From positions 1 to 64,000 of the forward strand of contig NZ_QPLJ01000006.1 of NCBI RefSeq assembly GCF_003340555.1: a DNA stretch of 64,000 nucleotides, in the 5' to 3' direction. Under the pieces are notes generated by a model. It did not search any database and was not told the DNA's origin. It saw only the letters and a program-made list of their open reading frames with translations. This document shows positions 25,386 to 33,328 of this stretch, piece after piece. The stretch is from Jannaschia formosa. GTDB taxonomy: Bacteria > Pseudomonadota > Alphaproteobacteria > Rhodobacterales > Rhodobacteraceae. The first letter of the stretch is position 1. The number at the start of each line of letters is the position of its first letter. The translations under genes were made by a program, and so were the position numbers.

Positions 25386-25688
25386 ATGCTCCTGATCCAC
25401 TGCCCCTATTGCGACGAGACCCTGCCCGAGGTCGAGTTCACCTATGCCGGCCAGGCCCATGTCGTCCGCCCCGCCGACCCCTCCTCCACATCCGACTCGG
25501 AGTGGGAGGCATTCCTCTTCCTCCGCGAGAACCCAAAGGGCGCCCATTACGAGCGCTGGCGGCACCTGCACGGCTGCGGTCGCTTCTTCAACGCGGTGCG
25601 CGACACCGTGTCCGACAGGTTCCTGACCACCTACGCGGCGGGCGCCCCGCGCCCTGACCTCTCCGACCTGATCGAGAGGGCGAAATGA
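25386..25688 (+). CDS. soxD: Sarcosine oxidase subunit delta
   Basis: This 100-residue zinc-binding small subunit of sarcosine oxidase has ligands C6 and C9 (HCPYCD) plus H60 and C64 (RHLHGCGR), matching the known Cys-Cys-His-Cys site. The ribosome site is AGGAGG about six bases before ATG (25375-25380). Its stop overlaps the soxA start (ATGA at 25685-25688), which would help assemble subunits in equal amounts. Confidence 0.96.
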   Translation: MLLIHCPYCDETLPEVEFTYAGQAHVVRPADPSSTSDSEWEAFLFLRENPKGAHYERWRHLHGCGRFFNAVRDTVSDRFLTTYAAGAPRPDLSDLIERAK

Positions 25689-28675
25689 GCGGGTTCCGCA
25701 TTCCGGGCAAAGGCCGCGTCGATCCTGCGACCCCGGTCAGCTTCCGCTTCGACGGCCGGAAAGTCCGTGGCCTCAGGGGCGACACCGTCGCCTCGGCGCT
25801 GCTCGCCAATGGCATCCACCTGATGGGACGGTCCTTCAAGTATCACCGCCCGCGCGGCCCCGTCGCCGCCGGATCGGAGGAGCCCAACGCCCTGATCGGC
25901 ACCCGCCGCGGCCCGGGCCGCTACGAGCCCAACACCCGCGCCACCGTGCAGGAAATCTGGCCGGGGCTGGAGGCGACCAGCCAGAACAAGTACCCGAGCC
26001 TCAAGTGGGACATCGGCGCGGTGAACGACGCCGCCTACATGCTCTTCTCGGCGGGGTTCTACTACAAGACCTTCATGTGGCCGCGCAGCTTCTGGGACAG
26101 GGTCTACGAGCCCTTCATCCGCGCGGCCGCGGGTCTGGGCGTGTCCCCCTCGAGGGAGGATCCCGACAGCTACGCCTCGCGCTACCTGCATTGCGACGTG
26201 CTGATCGTCGGCGCCGGACCTGCGGGCCTCGCCGCCGCGCGGGCCGCCGCCGTGGACGGTCTGCGCGTCGTGCTGGTCGACGAGAACGCGGAAGCCGGCG
26301 GCACGCTGCTGTCCGAGCCGCAGGCGCGTATCGACGGGCGGAGCGCTTGGGACTGGCTTTCGGCCGAACTCGCGGCCCTTAAGGCCAACGGCGTGCGGAT
26401 CATGACCCGCACGACGGCCATCGGCTACTACCATCAGAACATGATCGGCATGGTCGAGAAGCTGACCGACCACCTGCCCGACCTGCCCGCCGACACCCCC
26501 CGCGAACGGATGTGGCGCGTGCGGGCGAAGCAGGTGGTGCTGGCTCAGGGCGCGCTGGAAAAGCCGCTGGTCTTCCACGGCAACGACCGGCCCGGCGTGA
26601 TGCTGGCGGGCGCGGCGCAGACCTACCTGAACCGCTACGGCGTGCTGGTGGGCCGGCAGCCCGCCATCGTCACCAGCCATGACAGCGCCTGGTACGCGGC
26701 ATTCGACCTCGCCGATGCGGGCGCCCGGGTTCAGGCCATCGTCGACACGCGCGCGGACGTCCGGGCGGAGCTTCTGGCCGAGGCCGAGGCGCGCGGCATC
26801 AAGGTGAAGCTGTCGCACACCGCCACGGCAACCTCGGGCCGGCTGCGGGTCAAGTCACTGCGCGTGAACCCGGTGCGAGACGGCAAGGTCGGGACGCCAT
26901 ACACGATCCACTGCGACACCGTGCTGATGTCGGGCGGCTGGACGCCCTCGCTGCACCTCTTCTCGCACACCAGGGGATCACTCGCCTGGGACGACGACCT
27001 GACCACCTTCCTGCCGAAGGACACGCCCGAGGAGTGCGTGATCGCCGGGGCCAGCCGGGGTCTCTGGGGCATCGAGGCCGCGCTGACAGATGGCGCCGAC
27101 AAGGGCCGCGCCGTTGCCGCCGCCCTCGGCAAGGCGGGGACGGAGACGGCCCATGTCGTCGAGGCCGACCGCCCCGGCACCGGCACGAGCGAGAAGGAAC
27201 TTCCGACCGATCTGGACCCCAGCCGCGCCAAGGCCTTCGTCGACTACCAGAACGACGTGACCGCCAAGGACCTGCGGCTGGCCGTGCGCGAGGGGATGCG
27301 CTCCATCGAGCACGTCAAGCGATACACGACCAACGGGATGGCGACCGATCAGGGCAAGATGTCCAACATCAACGGGCTCAACATCGCCGCCGACGCGCTT
27401 GGAAAGAAACAGCCCCAGGTCGGCCTGACCACCTTCCGCCCGCCCTATACTCCGACCAGCTTCGGCGCCTTCGCGGGCTATCACCGCGGCGCGCATTTCG
27501 AGGTGACGCGCAAGACGCAGATCGACGCCTGGGCCGAGGAGCACGGCGCCGTATTCGAGCCCGTCGGCCAGTGGCGCCGCGCCCGATATTTCCCGAAGCC
27601 GGGCGAGGACATGGACTCGGCCGTGCGCCGCGAGTGCGTCGCAACGCGCGCCAGCGTCGGCATGTTCGACGCCTCAACCCTCGGCAAGATCGAGGTCGTG
27701 GGCCCGGACGCGGTCGAGTTCATGAACCGCATGTACACGAACCCCTGGACGAAGCTCGCCCCCGGCCGCTGCCGCTATGGCCTGCTCTGCGGCGATGACG
27801 GCTTCATCCGCGACGACGGCGTGATCGGTCGGCTGTCGCAGGACCGCTTCCACGTCACCACGACGACCGGCGGCGCGGCGCGCGTCCTCAACATGATGGA
27901 GGACTACCGCCAGACCGAATGGCCCGACCTTCAGGTCTGGCTGACCTCCACCACCGAGCAATGGGCGACGGTGGCGGTGAACGGCCCGAACGCCGCCAAG
28001 CTGCTCGCACCGCTGGTCGAGGGGGTGGAGCTGACCGACGACGCCTTCCCGCACATGTCCTGCGCCGAATGCACGGTCGCCGGGATGCCCGCGCGCCTGT
28101 TCCGCATCAGCTTCACCGGCGAGATCGGGTTCGAGATCAACGTCCCCACCCCGATGGGCCGCAAGTTGTGGGAAGCCGTGTGGCAGGCCGGGCAGCCCTT
28201 CGGCATCGTGCCCTACGGCACCGAGACGATGCACGTCCTGCGGGCCGAGAAGGGCTACATCGTTGTCGGGCAGGACACGGACGGAACGGTCACGCCCCAT
28301 GACGCGGGGATCGGCTGGGCCATCGGCAAGACGAAGCCCGATTTCGTGGGCAAGCGCGGGATGGCCCGCCCCGACCTCGTCGCAAAGGGACGCAAGCAAC
28401 TCGTCGGCCTTCTGACCGAAGACCGCTCGCGGCTGGAGGAGGGCGCGCAGATCGTCTTCGATCCGGCCCAGAAGGTACCGATGAAGATGGTGGGGCATGT
28501 CACCTCCTCCTACCTGTCGGACGCGGTGGGCCGGCCAATCGCGCTGGCCCTGGTCGAGGGCGGCCAGGACCGGATGGGCGAGACGGTCCACATCCCGATG
28601 CCCGACCGCACCATCGCCGCGACGATCACGTCGAGCGTGTTCCTCGACCCCGACAACGCCCGTCTGAAGATCTGA
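25685..28675 (+). CDS. soxA: Sarcosine oxidase subunit alpha
   Basis: This 996-residue subunit contains, in order, a ferredoxin-like N-terminal domain (about 15-100) with 'GRSFKYHRPRGP', an NAD/FAD-type domain with GAGPAG near 174-179, and a C-terminal aminomethyltransferase (GcvT-like) half from about residue 600 that binds tetrahydrofolate ('FTGEIGFEINVPTPMG'). It channels the sarcosine-derived methylene group to folate as 5,10-methylene-THF. Length is normal for the heterotetrameric enzyme. soxG follows after 13 bp. Confidence 0.96.
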   Translation: MSGFRIPGKGRVDPATPVSFRFDGRKVRGLRGDTVASALLANGIHLMGRSFKYHRPRGPVAAGSEEPNALIGTRRGPGRYEPNTRATVQEIWPGLEATSQNKYPSLKWDIGAVNDAAYMLFSAGFYYKTFMWPRSFWDRVYEPFIRAAAGLGVSPSREDPDSYASRYLHCDVLIVGAGPAGLAAARAAAVDGLRVVLVDENAEAGGTLLSEPQARIDGRSAWDWLSAELAALKANGVRIMTRTTAIGYYHQNMIGMVEKLTDHLPDLPADTPRERMWRVRAKQVVLAQGALEKPLVFHGNDRPGVMLAGAAQTYLNRYGVLVGRQPAIVTSHDSAWYAAFDLADAGARVQAIVDTRADVRAELLAEAEARGIKVKLSHTATATSGRLRVKSLRVNPVRDGKVGTPYTIHCDTVLMSGGWTPSLHLFSHTRGSLAWDDDLTTFLPKDTPEECVIAGASRGLWGIEAALTDGADKGRAVAAALGKAGTETAHVVEADRPGTGTSEKELPTDLDPSRAKAFVDYQNDVTAKDLRLAVREGMRSIEHVKRYTTNGMATDQGKMSNINGLNIAADALGKKQPQVGLTTFRPPYTPTSFGAFAGYHRGAHFEVTRKTQIDAWAEEHGAVFEPVGQWRRARYFPKPGEDMDSAVRRECVATRASVGMFDASTLGKIEVVGPDAVEFMNRMYTNPWTKLAPGRCRYGLLCGDDGFIRDDGVIGRLSQDRFHVTTTTGGAARVLNMMEDYRQTEWPDLQVWLTSTTEQWATVAVNGPNAAKLLAPLVEGVELTDDAFPHMSCAECTVAGMPARLFRISFTGEIGFEINVPTPMGRKLWEAVWQAGQPFGIVPYGTETMHVLRAEKGYIVVGQDTDGTVTPHDAGIGWAIGKTKPDFVGKRGMARPDLVAKGRKQLVGLLTEDRSRLEEGAQIVFDPAQKVPMKMVGHVTSSYLSDAVGRPIALALVEGGQDRMGETVHIPMPDRTIAATITSSVFLDPDNARLKI

Positions 28676-28688
28676 GCCGGAGGCCTCG

Positions 28689-29243
28689 ATGAACGCACCG
28701 CTCCACTCCTTCGAGCCCTCGGTCCTGATCGAGACCGCCGCCGCCCGCGTCAGCCGCGCCGCGCCCGGCGCGCGGCTTTCGCTGCAGGCGCGGGGCGACC
28801 TTCCGCCCCTGAACGCGGCTTTGGGGCTCGACCTTCCCACCCGCATCGGCCGCCGTGCCCGCGCGGGCGCGCTCGAGGCGATCTGCCTCGGCCCCGAGGA
28901 ATGGATGCTGCACGCGCCGGAGGCGCAGGCCGTGGAGATCCTATCGGCCTGCGCCGAGGTCTATGCCAGCCGGCCCCGCAGCCTCGTCGACGTCTCGGGC
29001 CGCGAGACCACCTTCGTGATCGACGGCCCCCGCGCGGCGGAGCTTCTGACGCTGGGCTGCGCCCGCGACATCGACGGCATCGCGGTCGGCGAAGGCAGGC
29101 GGACCGCCTTCGACGGCGTGACCGTGATCCTGTGGCGAGACGGCGAAACGTCGTTCCGCATGGATTGCTGGCACAGCTTCGCCCCGCATGTGCAGCACCT
29201 GCTGGAGATCGGCTGCCGGGAACTCGCGGCGGAGACGATCTGA
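28689..29243 (+). CDS. soxG: Sarcosine oxidase subunit gamma
   Basis: This 184-residue gamma subunit of the heterotetramer has a GcvT-like fold, with 'LGLDLPTRIGRRAR', 'CLGPEEWML', 'LVDVSGRETTFVIDG' and 'LWRDGETSFRMDCWHSFAPHV'. Methionine of the second codon region and normal family length support the start, with GGAGG about seven bases upstream. It is the last recognisable gene of the sox operon; no folate gene (purU, folD) follows here. Confidence 0.94.
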   Translation: MNAPLHSFEPSVLIETAAARVSRAAPGARLSLQARGDLPPLNAALGLDLPTRIGRRARAGALEAICLGPEEWMLHAPEAQAVEILSACAEVYASRPRSLVDVSGRETTFVIDGPRAAELLTLGCARDIDGIAVGEGRRTAFDGVTVILWRDGETSFRMDCWHSFAPHVQHLLEIGCRELAAETI

Positions 29244-29431
29244 GCGGCGGGAACGTTCACTCGTGCGCCGTCGTGGAAACCACGCTCCCCAGAGTGTTGT
29301 CCCAGCGCGAACGCCACCCGGATGCCGCGCATCGCCGGACCGCCCCCAACATGGCGAACGTGCCGGGCCTGAGGCGTAGAGCGAAGGTCATGCCGTCTCG
29401 GCAACGAGAAAGAGCCTCTCTCGAAGGTCGC

Positions 29432-29641
29432 ATGGTCGCCGTCGCGGAGGGCGTCGTCGATTGCTTCAATCCATGTGCCCGCTACGCCGCGCGGATGCTG
29501 GAAACGGAACACGGGCTCTGCCTCCTCGCCTTCGCGGACCGGCCCGAAGGCCGGTTCGTGGGCGAGATCATGGGCCCGGAGCCGGTCCACGTCGACGCCG
29601 CCGGCCGGTTGGTCCTCGGCCCGCTACCCGGCACGATCTAG
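29432..29641 (+). CDS. Small hypothetical protein
   Basis: A frame of about 69 codons ends at TAG 29641. Its second half ('CFNPCARYAARMLETEHGL' and 'RFVGEIMGPEPVHVDAAGRL') has the strong third-position G/C of real genes in this window, unlike the other frames. The start is uncertain: ATG 29432 has GAAGG four to five bases upstream; ATG 29389 and ATG 29350 are also in frame. It is probably soluble, with two close cysteines (CFNPC) near the N-terminus. I do not recognise a family. It might be a third-strand gene following soxG or an independent small gene. Confidence 0.5.
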   Translation: MVAVAEGVVDCFNPCARYAARMLETEHGLCLLAFADRPEGRFVGEIMGPEPVHVDAAGRLVLGPLPGTI

Positions 29642-29707
29642 ACGCGCCCGGTCGACAGCGGCGGCGCGGGCGGGCAGGATGGGGACGACAGACAGACCGG
29701 AGCCTGC

Positions 29708-30013
29708 ATGACATTCCGCCCCCTCCTCCTCGCCCTGCCCTTCCTCGCCGCCTGCGTCTCCGAGGCGCCGGCCCCCGTCCCCGCCGCCGGCCCGCCGCCG
29801 CTCGACCCGACGCTCGGGCCGATCGCGCTGGCCGAGCAGGGCTGCCTGCGCGCCGTGTCCCAGGCGTCGGGCGTTCCGGACGTCAGGGTCTTCAATTCCG
29901 ACTTCGCGGAGACGGGCACGGTGTTCCAGATCGGCGTCGGGCCGGCCAACGTGCTGTGGCGCTGCATCGGCTACGCGGACGGATCCACCGCCGGGGTCGC
30001 CCCGCTGGCCTGA
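29708..30013 (+). CDS. Small putative lipoprotein
   Basis: This 101-residue protein has a signal peptide ending in a lipobox-like LPFLAAC (Cys16), so it is probably lipid-anchored in the periplasm. A Pro/Ala-rich linker (18-38) and a compact domain with two more cysteines (GCLRAV and WRCIGY) follow. No family is recognised; similar short lipoproteins are common in Rhodobacteraceae. Its 3' end overlaps the convergent DUF2783 gene by 43 bp. Confidence 0.75.
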   Translation: MTFRPLLLALPFLAACVSEAPAPVPAAGPPPLDPTLGPIALAEQGCLRAVSQASGVPDVRVFNSDFAETGTVFQIGVGPANVLWRCIGYADGSTAGVAPLA

Positions 30014-30189
30014 GCGGCGGAGAAGGCTTCGCGCAGCACCGCCCGGTCGCCGACATGGTTCGCGAGGACCAGCACCAGCCGGGCGTTGAGCGCCGCGCTC
30101 TCGGCATCCGACAGCCCGGCATGGGCGGCGAGCAGCTCGTCGTAGAACCCGTCCGGGTCCGGGATGTTGGGGTCGAGGATCAGGCGCAT
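29971..30189 (-). CDS. DUF2783 domain protein
   Basis: This 72-residue protein has the DUF2783 pattern ('NIPDPDGFYDELLAAHAGLS' and 'RLVLVLANHVGD'). The family is typically encoded directly after an FAD-dependent aromatic hydroxylase, as here, and is of unknown function. Its start lies inside the last codons of the hydroxylase gene (10-bp overlap), suggesting coupled translation and a partner or accessory role. It is soluble and mostly helical. Confidence 0.82.
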   Translation of the reverse strand: MRLILDPNIPDPDGFYDELLAAHAGLSDAESAALNARLVLVLANHVGDRAVLREAFSAAQASGATPAVDPSA

Positions 30190-31796
30190 GCCGACCGCCC
30201 CAGCGCGAGGTCCAGCGCGGCGGAGACCTTCGCCGCCTCCGCACGGGGCCAGCGCGCGACGACATGCTGGTCGGGACGGATCAGGTAGACCGCACCGGGC
30301 GCGTCCCCGAGGTAGCGCGCGCGCAGGAGCCCGGTCGGATCGTCCCGGCGAGTGTCCAGCGCCAGCCGCGCGTCGATCCCCGGAACCTCGGGCAGCAGCG
30401 CATCGATCCCGAGCAGCGTGAAGCCCCCGGTCAGCCGGTCGAGCAGAAAGCCCTCGGCCAGCGGCGCGTCCATGCAGGGCGCGCCGGGCCGCGTGGCGGC
30501 CGGGCCGCCCAGGGCGTCCGCACCGGTCAGCGACAGACCGTCATAGATGCAGGGCACCGACAGCCGCCCCGAGTTGATCAGCGGCCGCGCGAAGGCATGC
30601 CGCCCGGCCAGCGCCAGCACCGCGTCGCGGAAGGTCCGGCTGGCCTCGGTCTTGGGCGTCAGGAAGTCCGTCGCGCGGGTCGAGTTCAGTATGTTCTCGT
30701 CGGCAGCCGCGCGCCGTTCCTCGTCGTAGCTGTCGAGCAGCGTCTCGGGCGCCTGCCCGCGCAGCACCGCGTCGAGCTTCCAGGCGAGGTTCTCGGCATC
30801 CTGCACGCCGGAATTCGCCCCCCGTGCGCCGAAGGGCGAGACCTGATGGGCGCTGTCGCCGGCGAAGAGGACGCGGCCGTCGCGGAACCGCTCCATCCGG
30901 CGGCACTGGAAGGTGTAGATCGAGGTCCAGTCGAGCTCGTAGTCGACACCCTTGCCCAGCATCGCGTCGACGCGGGCGCGCACGCGGGCCTCGTCGAGCT
31001 CCGCCTTGCGGTCGATGTCCCAGCCGAGCTGGAAGTCGATGCGCCAGATGTCGTCCGGCTGCTTGTGCAGAAGCGCCGACTGCCCCGCGCCCTCGAAAGG
31101 CGGCTGGAACCAGAACCACCGCTCGGGCGGGAAATCGGCCGTCATCTTCACGTCGGCGATGAGGAAGTTGTCCTCGAAGACGCGCCCCTCGAAGCTGAGC
31201 CCGCGCATGTCCCGAAGCGGCGAGCGGGCGCCGTCGCAGGCGACGAGCCACTCCGCTTCCAGCGCATAGGCGCCGTCCGGCGTGTCCACGTCGACCCGCA
31301 CGGCCCCGTCCACGTCCGCCACGCCCGTCACCGCGTTGCGGCCGCGGATCTCGATCGGCGCGCCAGCCCCCTGCGCCCGGCGGATGGCGTCGACGAGGAA
31401 CTTCTCGAACCAGGGCTGCTGCAGGTTGACGAAGGCGGGGCAGCGATGGCCGGGCTCGGGCTGGAGGTCGAACGAGTACACCTCCTCCGACCCGTGGAAC
31501 ACGCGCCCCTGCTTCCAGACGACGCCCTTGGCCAGCACCGCCTCGCCCGCGCCCAGCCGGTTCGCGATCTCCAGCGTGCGCTTGGCGAAGCAGATCGCGC
31601 GGGAGCCCTGCCCGGCCCCCTCGCTGTCGTCGAGCACGACGACCGGCTGTCCCTTCAGCCCGAGATCGAGCGCCAGTGCGAGGCCGACCGGCCCGCCACC
31701 GACGATGACGACCGGGTGACGGACCACCGCGTCCTGATCGGCGGAGCGCGCATAGGGGTAGAGCTCGAAGGCGAGGTCGTAGCGGGCTTTCACCAT
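30180..31796 (-). CDS. FAD-dependent aromatic monooxygenase (MhpA/PheA type)
   Basis: This 538-residue class A flavoprotein hydroxylase has a dinucleotide-binding GGGPVGLALALDL near residue 30, the 'ACDGARSPLR' DG motif (about 200) and 'RVLFAGDSAHQVSPFGARGANSGVQDAENLAWKL' type FAD site. The last is split here as GDSAHQVSP and GARGANSGVQDAENL. A C-terminal thioredoxin-like extension (about 410-538) is present. Such enzymes hydroxylate phenols or phenylpropionates. In the homogentisate operon it could form a hydroquinone ring-cleavage substrate (inference). The repeat at 31822-31881 separates it from the MBL gene upstream. Confidence 0.88.
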   Translation of the reverse strand: MVKARYDLAFELYPYARSADQDAVVRHPVVIVGGGPVGLALALDLGLKGQPVVVLDDSEGAGQGSRAICFAKRTLEIANRLGAGEAVLAKGVVWKQGRVFHGSEEVYSFDLQPEPGHRCPAFVNLQQPWFEKFLVDAIRRAQGAGAPIEIRGRNAVTGVADVDGAVRVDVDTPDGAYALEAEWLVACDGARSPLRDMRGLSFEGRVFEDNFLIADVKMTADFPPERWFWFQPPFEGAGQSALLHKQPDDIWRIDFQLGWDIDRKAELDEARVRARVDAMLGKGVDYELDWTSIYTFQCRRMERFRDGRVLFAGDSAHQVSPFGARGANSGVQDAENLAWKLDAVLRGQAPETLLDSYDEERRAAADENILNSTRATDFLTPKTEASRTFRDAVLALAGRHAFARPLINSGRLSVPCIYDGLSLTGADALGGPAATRPGAPCMDAPLAEGFLLDRLTGGFTLLGIDALLPEVPGIDARLALDTRRDDPTGLLRARYLGDAPGAVYLIRPDQHVVARWPRAEAAKVSAALDLALGRSACA

Positions 31797-31821
31797 GGCG
31801 GACGCTCCGTCCGGTTTCGAG

Positions 31822-31881
31822 GCCGGAGGGGGGCTCTGCCCCCCGCCTGCGGCCCCCCCGGCATATTTATGGAGCATCGAA
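31822..31881 (+). repeat. Dispersed intergenic hairpin repeat, copy 1
   Basis: This is a REP-like element between the MBL and hydroxylase genes. It comprises GGAGGGGGG, CTCTG, CCCCCC (a stem-loop), then GCCTGCGGC, a C-run, and the tail CCGGCATATTT followed by GGAGCATCGAAG. A second copy in opposite orientation lies at 62683-62745, with near-identical tail and stem. Similar GC-stem plus CATATTT elements are widespread in Rhodobacteraceae spacers. It could act as a partial terminator or mRNA processing site within the operon. Confidence 0.75.
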
Positions 31882-31899
31882 GCCGAAGGCCCGGGCGCG

Positions 31900-32850
31900 T
31901 CATCCCTGCAGCGCCTCCCACATCTCTCGGTCGCGCGCGGCGGTCCAGATGCGCGGGGTGTCGATGTCGCGGGCCTCGTCATAGGCGCGGGCGACGTTGA
32001 AGGGCAGGCAATGCTCGTAGATCGCGTAGTCCGAGAATTTCGGATCGCATTCCGCGCGCACCGCGTCCCACGCCTCCTTCAGGGAGCCGCCGCGCAGGGC
32101 CACGCGGGCGGCGGGGCTGTAGGTGGAGCGGATGAAGTCCCCGGTCGAGTCGAGCGCCCGGTTCACTGCCTCGCGCCCGACCAGCGCACCGCCCCGGCCC
32201 GGAGCGATGGCGTCGAGGTCGAAGGCGCGGATGCGGTCCAGCGTGCCGGGCCAGTCGTGGAAATGCCCGTCGCCGCAATAGCAGGCCGAGCGGTCCTCGA
32301 CGATGTCGCCGGTGAACATCACGTTCTGGTCGGGCACGTAGACGACGGCGTCGCCCGCCGTATGGGCGCGTCCCAGATGCATGATGTCGACCCGACGCTT
32401 GCCCAGATAGACCGACATGCGGTCGTTGAAGGTCACCGTGGGCCAGGTCAGGCCGGGGATGCTCTCATGCCCCTCGAAGAGGCGGGGGAAGCGGGCGAAC
32501 TCGCTGTCCCAGTCTTCCTGCCCGCGCTCGGCGACCATGGCGCGGGCGGTCTCGGACATGATGACGCTGTCGGCCCCGTAGGCCGAGGCGCCCAGCACGC
32601 GCACGGCGTGGTAATGGGTCAGCACCAGATGCGAGATCGGCTTGTCGGTGACCGAGCGCACCCGCTCGATCACCTTCTCGGCCAGGCGCGGCGTTGCCTG
32701 CGCCTCGACGACCATGACGCTCTCGTCACCGATGATGACGCCCGAGTTCGGGTCGCCCTCGGCGGTGAAGGCCCAGAGCCCCTCGCCCACCTCGTCGAAG
32801 GTGATCGTCTTCTCGGTCAGGTCGCCGGCGCTGGCGAAGGCCTTGGCCAT
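31900..32850 (-). CDS. MBL-fold (metallo-beta-lactamase superfamily) protein with altered metal motif
   Basis: This 316-residue MBL-fold protein ('GDESVMVVEAQATP', 'MHLGRAHTAGDAVVY' and 'NVMFTGDIVED') carries a changed first motif. The superfamily signature THxHxDH reads T-H79-Y-H81-A-V83-R84, so the Asp and third His that bind metal 2 are absent. H160-region and D181-region ligands remain. It may bind a single metal or none. Homologues of this type travel with DUF2783 and FAD hydroxylases, so a hydrolytic step on an aromatic-derived ester is plausible but unproven. It lies 4 bp after the DUF2059 gene. Confidence 0.85.
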   Translation of the reverse strand: MAKAFASAGDLTEKTITFDEVGEGLWAFTAEGDPNSGVIIGDESVMVVEAQATPRLAEKVIERVRSVTDKPISHLVLTHYHAVRVLGASAYGADSVIMSETARAMVAERGQEDWDSEFARFPRLFEGHESIPGLTWPTVTFNDRMSVYLGKRRVDIMHLGRAHTAGDAVVYVPDQNVMFTGDIVEDRSACYCGDGHFHDWPGTLDRIRAFDLDAIAPGRGGALVGREAVNRALDSTGDFIRSTYSPAARVALRGGSLKEAWDAVRAECDPKFSDYAIYEHCLPFNVARAYDEARDIDTPRIWTAARDREMWEALQG

Positions 32851-32854
32851 CTGC

Positions 32855-33328
32855 TTATTCCTCCGCCTGCAGGATCGCGATGACCTCAGGGACGATGCCC
32901 TGCTGCATCTCGGTGAGGCGCGGGCCCATGCGAGCGAGGAAATCGGCCATCATCGGCTGCATCTTGGTCATGACCGAGGCCCCTTCCTCGGTCTCGTAGA
33001 AGGCGATCAGCGCCTCGAGTTCGGGCGCGGTGAAGGTCGCGGCGGAACTCTCGATCATCGCCGCCTCCAGCTCCGGCCGAAGCGAGCCCAGGGCCTCGGA
33101 CATCAGCGCACCAATCCGCGCCTGCTTGGCCTCGGACACCTCGACCGTCGGCGGGATCTGGGACATGAACTGCGCCACCAGCGCCTCGGGCGCGAACATC
33201 TCGTCCATCACCACCTGCACGCCCGGAAGCGCGACATATTCCTCGGCCAGCGCGCGGGTGTCGTCCTGCGCCCAGGCGGGCGCGGCGAGTGCGAGGCACA
33301 GCGCCCCGGCGGTCAGAAATCTGGTCAT
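32855..33328 (-). CDS. Exported DUF2059 domain protein
   Basis: This 157-residue protein has a Sec signal peptide (MTRFLTAGALCLALAAPAWA, cleavage before QDD) and a DUF2059 helical domain ('APELEALIAFYETEEGASVMTKM' type segment at about 110-132). It is periplasmic; the family's function is unknown. ATG 33328 overlaps the fahA stop (ATGA at 33325-33328). Its presence in a homogentisate operon is not explained by the pathway. Confidence 0.85.
   Translation of the reverse strand: MTRFLTAGALCLALAAPAWAQDDTRALAEEYVALPGVQVVMDEMFAPEALVAQFMSQIPPTVEVSEAKQARIGALMSEALGSLRPELEAAMIESSAATFTAPELEALIAFYETEEGASVMTKMQPMMADFLARMGPRLTEMQQGIVPEVIAILQAEE

Noticed and set aside
29257-29469. 70-codon minus-strand frame after soxG
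   Set aside because: No codon bias or homology, and it overlaps the better-supported plus-strand small gene.
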